Source: Roseburia sp. (GTDB taxonomy: Bacteria > Bacillota > Clostridia > Lachnospirales > Lachnospiraceae). Taken from it: DNA of 38,479 bases. Position 1 is the first letter of the stretch. Each line of letters begins with the position of its first letter. The notes beneath the pieces were generated by a model. The model saw only the letters and a list, made by a program, of their open reading frames with translations. It was not told the origin of the DNA and did not search any database. The position numbers were made by a program, and so were the translations under genes. Positions 32,296-38,479 of this stretch are shown here, piece after piece. The stretch covers positions 1-38,479 of the forward strand of contig JAMPFV010000026.1 of the NCBI GenBank assembly GCA_023664265.1, read 5' to 3'.

Positions 32296-33564
32296 TCACT
32301 TCGCCGCCATCGCGGTCGCAGTATGCTCCACATAGAGCTTCTGAATGGCGTCGATGGAGCCAAGACCCGCAATCTGCGTCTCCACGCTGTCAAAGCTTCC
32401 CGAAGCCTCAAACATGCTGAGCCATGAATCCTCGTCCGCACCCGCCATATCATTGTTTGCGTGGTCGCCTGCCACCACCATCAGCGGACGCAGGATCACT
32501 TTCCTGTAGCCTGCCTGCTCTATCGCGTCAATCACAGCCTCACAGGCCGTCTCCTCAGGCTCTCCCTCCACGGTTCCGATAAACGCGTTGACACAGCCGA
32601 TATCCGTCATCTGTGTCTGCATCTGGCTGTAGCTCACCTTCGCCGTGTGGGAGGTGCCGTGTCCCAGAAAGACAAACGCCACACCGTCCTCCTGCGCCTC
32701 CGCAAGACTTCCGTAACCCGCGTCCGCAACCGCCGCCGCAAGAATCGCGTTCGCAACCGCTTCCTTATCCGCATTGACCGCCGACGCGTCCGCGCCGACC
32801 GCACCAAGCAGCGGCTCCGCAACCATCACAGCGTCAAATTTGCCGCGATAAGCCTCAACGGCCTCCATCAGCTCGTCATACTCCGCGCCGTGCATCAGAT
32901 GGGTCGGCTGTACCACCAGATTTTTCACGCCGTTTGTCACCGCGCGCTCCAAGGCCTGCTCCATATTGTCGATAACCTCGCCGTCGCGCGCCTGCACGTG
33001 GTTAATGATGATCTGCGCCGTAAACGCCCGTCTCACCGACCAGTCGGGATACGCCGCCTGTATCGCGTCCTCGATTCCCTTGATGTCGTCCACGCGGCTG
33101 CCATTGAAGGAGGTGCCGAAGCTGACCACTAGGATCTCATTCTCACCGATATTGTCCTGATTGCGCGCGTCATCCTTCGATGCGTCGCCGGTATCCCGCC
33201 CGAAATAATCAGGGTCGGCATTTTCTCCCTCCACCAGCTCCTTCTGCGCGTCCGTCAGCGCGTCCCACGCGGCCTTTGCCTCCGCGCACTGCGCGTCGGT
33301 GTCCGCCGTCCTCTCCTGCACATAGATCGCGTCAATCAGCGCGGCAGCCTTGTCCGCGGCCGCCTGATCCGCATCCGCCTCATTGTCTGCGGCCACAGCG
33401 TCCTTGTCTAAGGCCGCAGCGTCCTCGTTCAAGGCCACAGCGTCCTCATTCAAGGCCACAGCGTCCTCATTCGATGCCGCTGAATCCGCATTGGAGCAGC
33501 CCGTCAGCGCCAGCGCGCAGGCCACCGCCCCCGTCAATAATACCGTAACAAATTTCTTTTTCAT
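32296..33564 (-). CDS. cbiK: Sirohydrochlorin cobaltochelatase, predicted lipoprotein (CbiK)
   Basis: A 422-residue protein. The N-terminus KKKFVTVLLTGAVACALAL, then TGCSN, is a lipoprotein signal with a clear lipobox, followed by an acidic/alanine-rich repeat (ALNEDAV units) and a small helical segment ending KAAWDALTDAQKELVEG, a linker type common in surface proteins. From about residue 145, ILVVSFGTSFNGSRVDDI begins the CbiK chelatase: VVQPTHLMHGAEYDELME, VFLGHGTSHTAKVSYSQMQ, LRPLMVVAGDHANNDMAG, with histidines that fit metal binding. The CbiK family inserts Co(II) into sirohydrochlorin; a chelatase outside the membrane is known from periplasmic CbiK of Desulfovibrio. It is the first gene after the B12 riboswitch and is followed by an importer, so capture and import of a metallated tetrapyrrole is possible but unproven. 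AGAGGAG precedes the ATG. Confidence 0.9.
   Translation of the reverse strand: MKKKFVTVLLTGAVACALALTGCSNADSAASNEDAVALNEDAVALNEDAAALDKDAVAADNEADADQAAADKAAALIDAIYVQERTADTDAQCAEAKAAWDALTDAQKELVEGENADPDYFGRDTGDASKDDARNQDNIGENEILVVSFGTSFNGSRVDDIKGIEDAIQAAYPDWSVRRAFTAQIIINHVQARDGEVIDNMEQALERAVTNGVKNLVVQPTHLMHGAEYDELMEAVEAYRGKFDAVMVAEPLLGAVGADASAVNADKEAVANAILAAAVADAGYGSLAEAQEDGVAFVFLGHGTSHTAKVSYSQMQTQMTDIGCVNAFIGTVEGEPEETACEAVIDAIEQAGYRKVILRPLMVVAGDHANNDMAGADEDSWLSMFEASGSFDSVETQIAGLGSIDAIQKLYVEHTATAMAAK
33389..33472 (-). repeat. 21-bp tandem repeat, four copies, in cbiK
   Basis: Four in-frame copies of a 21-base unit; the two nearest the start codon are identical (33431-33451 and 33452-33472). They encode the ALNEDAV-type acidic heptads after the lipobox. 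The next two copies differ at a few positions, suggesting growth by duplication. The repeat probably forms a spacer between the lipid anchor and the chelatase. Confidence 0.9.
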
Positions 33565-33628
33565 TTTCTTCTCCTCTTTTCTCCCCTGCCTTCACAACCG
33601 CGCAGGGGGATTGATTATGTATCCATAC

Positions 33629-33674
33629 AAAAATCCCTTACCATAACGAAACGCCGCTACGATAAGGGATTTAT
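33629..33674 (-). terminator. Intrinsic terminator between the riboswitch and cbiK
   Basis: On the minus strand AAATCCCTTA (33663-33672 on plus as its complement) pairs with TAAGGGATTT (complement of 33631-33640), followed by a T-run. The stem encloses a smaller internal hairpin. It ends about 65 bases before the cbiK ATG, which makes it the likely expression platform of the cobalamin riboswitch. Confidence 0.8.
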
Positions 33675-33789
33675 TTGTACACAAAATAAGCCTGCAAGGA
33701 ACGCACTGCTGCCAAAACCGCTCACAATGCCCTTGCAAGTCCAACCGTACAACCAATTACTCGTGGCCTGAAACAAACGTTTCTGTACA

Positions 33790-33965
33790 ACATGCAGGCA
33801 GGTCTCCCGACTCATAGATCCTCACATCCGCCATCTTCCCGGGAAAGGATTTGTTTCCCAGTGATATATCGGCCTCTACTCCCTAATTACGGTGACGAGT
33901 TCGCACAGGATTTGCACCTGTTTCCCTTTTCACCAAAACCAACGCGTATCGTCCCGCGTTGTCCT
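33790..33965 (-). promoter_or_regulatory. Cobalamin riboswitch
   Basis: The minus strand carries conserved B12-riboswitch parts in order: GGGAAACAGGTGCAAATCCT, GCGAACTCGTCACCGTAA, CACTGGGAAAC, CGGGAAGATGGCGGATG, and the B12 box AGTCGGGAGACCTGCC (33797-33812). Binding of adenosylcobalamin or another corrinoid should favour the terminator at 33629-33674 and switch off cbiK and the long operon behind it. The ends given are approximate. The aptamer starts about 25-30 bases from the predicted transcription start. Confidence 0.93.
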
Positions 33966-33997
33966 GACACCTGTATGTTATCTGTTCAATTGCTCAA

Positions 33998-34025
33998 AGT
34001 ATATCACATTTTTCTCCAATGTCAA
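33998..34025 (-). promoter_or_regulatory. Promoter of the cobalamin operon
   Basis: On the minus strand a perfect -35 TTGACA (34020-34025) and -10 TATACT (33998-34003) with a 16-base spacer. Transcription should start near 33991, giving a leader of about 425 bases with the riboswitch and terminator before cbiK. Confidence 0.75.
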
Positions 34026-34054
34026 TATGCAATGCTCGCATATATACAATGCTC
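34025..34054. repeat. 13-bp direct repeat upstream of the -35 box
   Basis: ATATGCAATGCTC (34025-34037) and ATATACAATGCTC (34042-34054) match at 12 of 13 positions, with a 17-base period. They abut the -35 box of the cobalamin promoter and touch the spoVAC stop codon. They could be a binding site for an unknown regulator, or a chance duplication. Confidence 0.45.
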
Positions 34055-34514
34055 ACACAATTCCCATCAGCTTCCCGACCCAGTATACCACGCCGAGCAG
34101 CCAACTTGTGAAGATTCCGTACAAGATTACCGGCCCCGCAATCGTGAAAATCTTGCAGCCGATTCCGAACACCTGCCCCTCCGTCTTGTACTCAATCGCC
34201 GAGGCCACGACCGAGTTCGCAAAGCCCGTAATCGGCACCAGCGCGCCCGCGCCGCCCCACTTTACCAGCCCGCCGTAGAGGTTAAAGCCCGTCAGCAGCG
34301 CGCTCAGCAAAATCAACAGCATCGAGCACCAGCTTGCCGCCGTCTCCTTGTCAATGCCGAACTGCCCCTGCGCCGTCGCCACGATAAACTGTCCGATACA
34401 GCAGATTACGCCGCCCATGACAAAGGCCTTCGCCATCTGCACGGGCAGATTGGTCTTCGGTGAATTTTTCTCCACATAGTCCTGATATTCCTTGATTTTC
34501 TGTTGTGATGCCAT
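34053..34514 (-). CDS. spoVAC: Stage V sporulation protein AC (SpoVAC)
   Basis: A small membrane protein of 153 residues, part of the SpoVA channel that loads dipicolinic acid into the spore and releases it in germination. The N-terminus has a basic/acidic segment (IKEYQDYVEKNSPKTN) followed by hydrophobic segments AKAFVMGGVICCIGQFIV, MLLILLSALLTGFNLYGGL, LVPITGFANSVVASAIEY, and a C-terminal helix. SpoVAC is a mechanosensitive-type component in Bacillus. It follows spoVAB by 32 bases. Unlike most clostridial spoVA loci, no spoVAD or spoVAE follows; the cobalamin promoter starts just past its stop. Confidence 0.93.
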   Translation of the reverse strand: MASQQKIKEYQDYVEKNSPKTNLPVQMAKAFVMGGVICCIGQFIVATAQGQFGIDKETAASWCSMLLILLSALLTGFNLYGGLVKWGGAGALVPITGFANSVVASAIEYKTEGQVFGIGCKIFTIAGPVILYGIFTSWLLGVVYWVGKLMGIV

Positions 34515-34546
34515 TGTTTCCCTGCTCCTTTCCCATGCCGTTTTGT

Positions 34547-35017
34547 CTACTCCATCAGTTCAAAGAATCCCATCATAAAATATATCAGCGAGCCCGCGAT
34601 TTTTCCCAGCGCGATTGCGAGCACCGCAATGCTCAGCCCCTTCTTCAATCGGATGCGCCGCGCGAAAATCGGGAGGCCGTCCAGCACCTCCGCAAGCGCT
34701 ATCGACAGGCAGCCGACAAAGATACCCGCAAAGACGCCGATCAGTATCAGCAGCGTGATGAGAACGGCTCCCTTTACTGACACGCCTGTCAGGAATTGCC
34801 CGATGGAACCCTGTATCGGAAACACGCTCAACACCCCCGCCAAAACGGAACCCGCGACAATGCACTCCTCATATAACAGCTCGTACTTCGCCGTGTTGGT
34901 GCGCCCCGCAAAGCGCGGCACCAGCCCCACCACGAAGAGCACCGTGAACACGCCCGCCGACACCATCAGCCCGAAGCTTACGCCCATCAATCCGATAAAC
35001 AGCGTTTTTCCTATCAT
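34547..35017 (-). CDS. spoVAB: Stage V sporulation protein AB (SpoVAB)
   Basis: A 156-residue membrane protein of the SpoVA complex. Hydrophobic stretches LFIGLMGVSFGLMVSAGVFT, LAGVLSVFPIQ, AVLITLLILIGVFAGIFVG, and a terminal LAIALGKIAGSLIYFMMGF indicate four or five helices. VPRFAGRTNTAKYELLYEEC and YELL-like sequence between helices 1 and 2, and GLVPR, are typical of SpoVAB. The start overlaps the spoVAA stop (ATGA), so translation is coupled. It probably acts with SpoVAA in the inner forespore membrane; its detailed function is not known. Confidence 0.92.
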   Translation of the reverse strand: MIGKTLFIGLMGVSFGLMVSAGVFTVLFVVGLVPRFAGRTNTAKYELLYEECIVAGSVLAGVLSVFPIQGSIGQFLTGVSVKGAVLITLLILIGVFAGIFVGCLSIALAEVLDGLPIFARRIRLKKGLSIAVLAIALGKIAGSLIYFMMGFFELME

Positions 35018-35661
35018 TTCGACACATCCTCTTCCAGCTTCTGCCTGTCCGCCATCTCCACAATCGCCTGATTCACATCCCGCTCATAGTTGCGCATCTC
35101 GACCTCCAGCGGCGTCGGGTCGGATGTCAGCCTCCTGCCGCCTACGTGGTTGTAGAAGATGATAATTCCCGCCGCCAGACCCACACTGTAGGAGATCTCC
35201 AACGACGTGCAGCCGTCCGACGCCGTCCCCGTAACCAGCTCGTAAATCCGCCCCAGCACATCCGAGATGCCGATGTCATTGTGAAAGGCCATGATCGTAA
35301 ATCCCGATCCGAAAAAGCAAATCAGCGCCACAAACACAATCTTTGCGATTTCCCCAATCCCCTTTTTCTGACGGGGCTTATCCTTCTCCAGCGAGGCCTT
35401 CTCGATAATGATGTCCGTCTCCCCGATGCTCTCCACCGTTATCCCCGAACACAGCTCGGTCAGCAGCTCAATAATCCGGAGCATACTGATGACCACGCGC
35501 TCCGGCTGCCCCTTCCGGAAGCGGTGTATCCTGAGGGCATCGGCCTTGGCCCGAAGCGCCGCATCCTCACAGTAGACGCTCGCCACGTCGCTCAGCTCCA
35601 CATCCTCCCCGGCTACCGCCACATTCTGTTTTGCCATAATGTACAACGTTGTATTTGCCAC
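35014..35661 (-). CDS. spoVAA: Stage V sporulation protein AA (SpoVAA)
   Basis: A protein of 215 residues. The N-terminal part (TLYIMAKQNVAVAGEDVELSD is the SpoVAA start when read after its first few residues) forms a soluble domain, followed by hydrophobic helices IVFVALICFFGSGFTIMAF and SVGLAAGIIIFYNHVG. The likely start is GTG at 35661, with GGAAAGG 11 or so bases upstream; the ATG at 35637 would cut into conserved sequence. It is the first spoVA gene, 70 bases past the decarboxylase. A forespore sigma-G promoter would be expected, but I could not identify one with confidence. Confidence 0.88.
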   Translation of the reverse strand: MANTTLYIMAKQNVAVAGEDVELSDVASVYCEDAALRAKADALRIHRFRKGQPERVVISMLRIIELLTELCSGITVESIGETDIIIEKASLEKDKPRQKKGIGEIAKIVFVALICFFGSGFTIMAFHNDIGISDVLGRIYELVTGTASDGCTSLEISYSVGLAAGIIIFYNHVGGRRLTSDPTPLEVEMRNYERDVNQAIVEMADRQKLEEDVSK

Positions 35662-35731
35662 AAAAAAACCATGCCTTTCCGCCCTTATCGCGCTGAAATA
35701 TACATGGTTATTTTTTGCAGTTCTGCCCATA

Positions 35732-37210
35732 TTATTCAAAAAATGATTCTTTTATCACTCGGATTCGCGCGGACGCGCCGCCGGCAAGTCCATGGATATG
35801 CCGCTTCTCCCTGCGAAAGCCCTCCAGATACGCCCAAATTTCCTCCGTGATCCGCTCCCCCGGGCAGATTACCGGAATCCCGGGCGGATACGGCACCAGC
35901 GCCTGCGCGGCTATCCGTCCCGCCGCGTCGCGCCACGCAAGCTCCTGCGTCTTGGCAAAATACGCGCGGCGCGGCGTCATTGCCTGCTCCGGCAGTGCGG
36001 GAAACCGCTGTCTCAGGCCCTGCGCCCGCGTCTGTGTCCGAGCGCCCGCCACGCTGATTTGTCTGCACGCCTCCACCAGCCGCTCCATATCCTCCATGGT
36101 ATTCGCATACGTCACGACTGCCAACACGTTCTCGCTGTCCGCAAGCTCCACATTGACCGCGTACCGCTCAAACAGCTCCGCCTCCAACGCATAGCCCGCA
36201 AGCCCCATTTCACGCGCCGAGATGACAAGGCGCGTGCCGTCCGTATCCGCGATTTCCGACACACCTGTCACTTCTCTCCCCATACAGTCAAAGCCCGAAA
36301 CCGCCCGTATCGCTGCACGCGCCTCGTCCGCCATGCGCAGCGCCCGCGCCATCATGCCCGCCCCGTCTGCGGCAAGCTCATACCGCGCGCAGTCCAGCGA
36401 GGTCATCAGCAGATAGCTCGGGCTGGTGCTCTGTACCAGCCGCAGGTTGTCCGCCACACGCGCAAGAATATCCTCCCCGATACCATGCGATTTGATATGT
36501 AGCACGGAGCTTTGGGTCAGCGCACCCGTCACCTTGTGCATACTCTGGACGCACAGGTCCGCGCCCGCCGCCAGCGCGCCCATTGGCAACGCCTCATGGA
36601 AATACAGATGGCCCCCGTGCGCCTCGTCCACCAGCAGCAGCGCACCGTGCGCATGGCAGATTTCCGCAATCCGCGCCAAGTCCGACGCGACGCCGTAGTA
36701 GCTCGGGCTTACCAGAAACAGCGCCTTGCAGTCCGGATGTTCCGCAAAGGCGCGGCGCACCGCCTCCGGCGCGATTCCGCCCTGTATGCTCCAGGCCTCC
36801 AAAATCTCCGGCATCACATACACCGGCTCCGCGCCCGACAAGATCAACCCCATCATCGCCGACTTGTGCGCGTTGCGGGCAATCAGGATTTTCTCCCCCT
36901 CCAAGGCCGCACTCAGTATCATCGCCTCATTCCCGCAGGTCGTCCCGTTCACCAGAAAAAAGCTCCTGTCCGCGCCGTAGAGCGCCGCCAGCAGCGTCTC
37001 CGCCTCCAAGATCGCGCCCTCGGGGCTGTGCAGATCGTCCGTGTAGGGCGTCTCCGTCACGTCATACGCGAAAATCTCCGTCCCCACCCGCCGCGTCCAT
37101 CGGGGGCTGACGCCCCTGTCCAGCCGATGCCCGGGAATCCTGAAATACGCGGGATTGGTGTCTATCAGGCTGCTTACCGCGTCAAGCAGCGGCGTTTTGT
37201 TCTGATTCAT
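35732..37210 (-). CDS. Orn/Lys/Arg decarboxylase family protein
   Basis: A PLP-dependent amino acid decarboxylase of fold type I, 492 residues. FRIPGHRLDRGVSP and TDDLHSPEGAILEAE are the family start; FFLVNGTTCGNEAMIL, RNAHKSAMMGLILSGAEPVY, the DEAHGGH motif (195-201) and the PLP lysine K226 in QSMHKVTGALTQSS follow. The substrate (arginine, lysine or ornithine) cannot be told from motifs alone; the Gram-positive SpeA-type group of this length often acts on arginine. GGGAGGGAGG precedes the ATG. It lies upstream of spoVAA on the same strand, a common neighbour in Clostridia, but a functional link to the spore channel is not known. Confidence 0.9.
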   Translation of the reverse strand: MNQNKTPLLDAVSSLIDTNPAYFRIPGHRLDRGVSPRWTRRVGTEIFAYDVTETPYTDDLHSPEGAILEAETLLAALYGADRSFFLVNGTTCGNEAMILSAALEGEKILIARNAHKSAMMGLILSGAEPVYVMPEILEAWSIQGGIAPEAVRRAFAEHPDCKALFLVSPSYYGVASDLARIAEICHAHGALLLVDEAHGGHLYFHEALPMGALAAGADLCVQSMHKVTGALTQSSVLHIKSHGIGEDILARVADNLRLVQSTSPSYLLMTSLDCARYELAADGAGMMARALRMADEARAAIRAVSGFDCMGREVTGVSEIADTDGTRLVISAREMGLAGYALEAELFERYAVNVELADSENVLAVVTYANTMEDMERLVEACRQISVAGARTQTRAQGLRQRFPALPEQAMTPRRAYFAKTQELAWRDAAGRIAAQALVPYPPGIPVICPGERITEEIWAYLEGFRREKRHIHGLAGGASARIRVIKESFFE

Positions 37211-37269
37211 AGGGTTCCTCCCTCCCCGCTTCTGTCGGACAGTTGATTCGGAAACCGGAAGTTATTCCG

Positions 37270-38225
37270 TCAACGACTGTATGTTTCCAATACGTCTAAC
37301 AGTTTATCCATCATTTCAACCCCAGGAAAATGTCCCGTATTTTTTACAACAATACACTTGAGATTGGGATTTGAACATTCAGCGGCTAACTTCTTCACAG
37401 TAGTTACAGATGCCACAATATCGGTATCCCCCTGCAAAATGATGTATGGTACTCTTACGTTTGTCAACTGATCTGACAAGTCCAAATTCAATATTTCTTT
37501 CCACAGCGAATTGTTCTTCCGATAACCATTAACAACAATTGCCATAAAATCTTTGAATTTGTAATCAGGGCTGTTTAACAGACCCCTTATCATTTTACCC
37601 ATTGGGGCTTTCTCCCCGGCTTTATTTTCATATGCATTTGTATATTTTTTAAGGAACTGAAAATAAGCTGCAAATCTTTTCCGGTATGGTTTTCAACTGT
37701 CACTGCTTTAATATGTTCAAGCTTTTTTCTTGATATCCTGCTATCCTTCAGTGTCTGAAACACTTCATCGCAAAAACAAACATTTTTTATAATTTGTCCG
37801 CAGGCAACAACGCTGTCAACCGCATACGGGTTTTTATCCAAAAGCATTGCACTCAATACAGAGCCCCAAGAGGTTGAAAAAATCAAAAATTTATTATCAG
37901 GGAACATTTTCTTCAATTCAATTACCAGTTCCTCTGTCATTTGCACAAAATTATCCATTGTGAAAGTATCCGTTATGATATGGTTGTTGATTCCACACCC
38001 GTATTGATCCCAATAAACCATAATAAATTTGTCGGTAAATTCCGGAAATAATCCTCTGCAGCCGACGGAAAACGGTATCGGAGTCCCCGGTCCGCCATGT
38101 AAAGTCAGCACCACGGGAAGCTCTTTCCTTTTACCCTCAATCAATATCTTTTGCTCATATCCGCCAAGTGTTACATTTAGCAATTCCGATATTTCATTGT
38201 CATGCTGATAATTTTTCTTTCCCAT
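37270..38225 (-). pseudogene. Alpha/beta hydrolase (proline iminopeptidase-like), split by a frameshift
   Basis: Two reading frames together make one alpha/beta hydrolase of about 315 residues. The first (37590..38225) has the oxyanion motif LTLHGGPGTPIPF, then YWDQYGCGINN, and the nucleophile in FSTSWGSVLSAML. The second (37270..37602) has the acid in ILQGDTDIVASV and the His in NTGHFPGVEMM. In the frame of the second, sequence upstream of its first Met still reads AYFQFLKKYTNAYENKAGEK, so the break lies near 37650-37680, beside a run of A. It could be a real loss, a sequencing slip, or, less likely, programmed frameshifting. GGGGGGAT precedes the ATG. The gene is A+T-richer than its neighbours, which suggests acquisition. 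Confidence 0.82.
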
Positions 38226-38395
38226 CTTAATCCCCCCGCCGCTGCATCAAATCAACCTTCAATCAACCGAACCGCTTTGTAAAACCCGATTGTGATTTGA
38301 TGATTTTTAAGGGAAATATTAACTGTTATAAAATGTTATTAAAATCTCCGCTAATCCTTGAAAACACTACAGGTGAACTTTCCCTTATTGTTTCC

Positions 38396-38419
38396 CAAAG
38401 CCATTTTTAAATGGCTTTG
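38396..38419. repeat. Perfect 11-bp inverted repeat
   Basis: CAAAGCCATTT (38396-38406), TT, AAATGGCTTTG (38409-38419). A T-rich end on each side makes it a possible terminator for a gene beyond the right edge or on the plus strand. Nothing else is recognisable in 38226-38479, an A+T-rich stretch with several GGGAAA/TTTCCC words. Confidence 0.5.
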
Positions 38420-38479
38420 TTATAGTCTTCCCATAGGGCGTTACAAGTCCTGATAAGGGCAAAAATGAGGGAAACAAAA

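Noticed and set aside
30814..32427. A 537-codon open frame on the plus strand opposite the binding lipoprotein
   Set aside because: It is antisense to a protein with a lipobox and clear BtuF motifs, has no recognisable domain and is a product of the high G+C third positions.
33389..33472. CRISPR-like array from the short repeats in cbiK
   Set aside because: The copies are directly joined, in frame and without spacers, so they are a coding tandem repeat.

Overview
The window looks like a chromosomal segment of a spore-forming, anaerobic Clostridia bacterium, most likely Lachnospiraceae-like. The reasons are a spoVAA-AB-AC sporulation cluster, an anaerobic (cobalt-early) cobalamin pathway under a B12 riboswitch, a Firmicutes-type ptsI, strong Shine-Dalgarno sites, and a G+C-rich backbone interrupted by an A+T-rich defence region. 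No tRNA, rRNA, CRISPR array or intact insertion sequence was seen. Almost everything runs on the minus strand; the one exception is a small toxin-antitoxin pair at 10.9-11.5 kb.

Region 1 (1-11.5 kb) is a defence island built on a type I restriction-modification operon read from about 10.68 kb leftwards: hsdM, a nucleotidyltransferase/HEPN pair whose HEPN gene is broken, an antitoxin/PIN-toxin pair, hsdS, a 969-residue reverse transcriptase fused to a C-terminal nitrilase (C-N hydrolase) domain, and hsdR. The RT-nitrilase keeps its polymerase YVDD motif and a nitrilase Glu-Lys-Cys triad, and it sits between hsdS and hsdR, only 25 bases before hsdR. It resembles the nitrilase-bearing UG/DRT defence reverse transcriptases and is the most interesting gene here. 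The centre of the operon (about 3.6-9.1 kb) is clearly richer in A+T than hsdM and hsdR, which suggests a cassette exchanged inside the restriction operon. A divergent Phd-like/PIN pair (10.86-11.49 kb) closes the island and overlaps the end of ptsI by 6 bases.

Region 2 (11.5-13.4 kb) holds ptsI (PTS enzyme I) without a ptsH, and a small cysteine-rich protein of the kind found beside cobalamin genes. Region 3 (13.5-34.0 kb) is a roughly 20-kb cobalamin operon, transcribed leftwards from a promoter at about 34.0 kb through a cobalamin riboswitch and a terminator. The order is cbiK (predicted lipoprotein), substrate-binding protein, permease and ATPase of a BtuFCD-type importer, cbiP, cobT, cobU, cobS, a short second CobU-like gene, cobC, cbiB, cobD, cbiC, cbiD, cbiF, cbiG, cbiH, a cbiJ-cbiE-cbiT triple fusion and cbiA, ending in a hairpin terminator. 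Together they cover cobalt insertion, corrin ring methylation and contraction, amidation, and lower-loop assembly. cbiL, a cobalt importer and a corrinoid adenosyltransferase are not in the window. The two genes nearest the riboswitch encode predicted surface lipoproteins, and each has an in-frame tandem repeat near its N-terminus.

Region 4 (34.0-38.5 kb) carries spoVAA-AB-AC without spoVAD/AE, an Orn/Lys/Arg-type decarboxylase, and a frameshifted alpha/beta hydrolase (proline iminopeptidase-like) in A+T-richer DNA.
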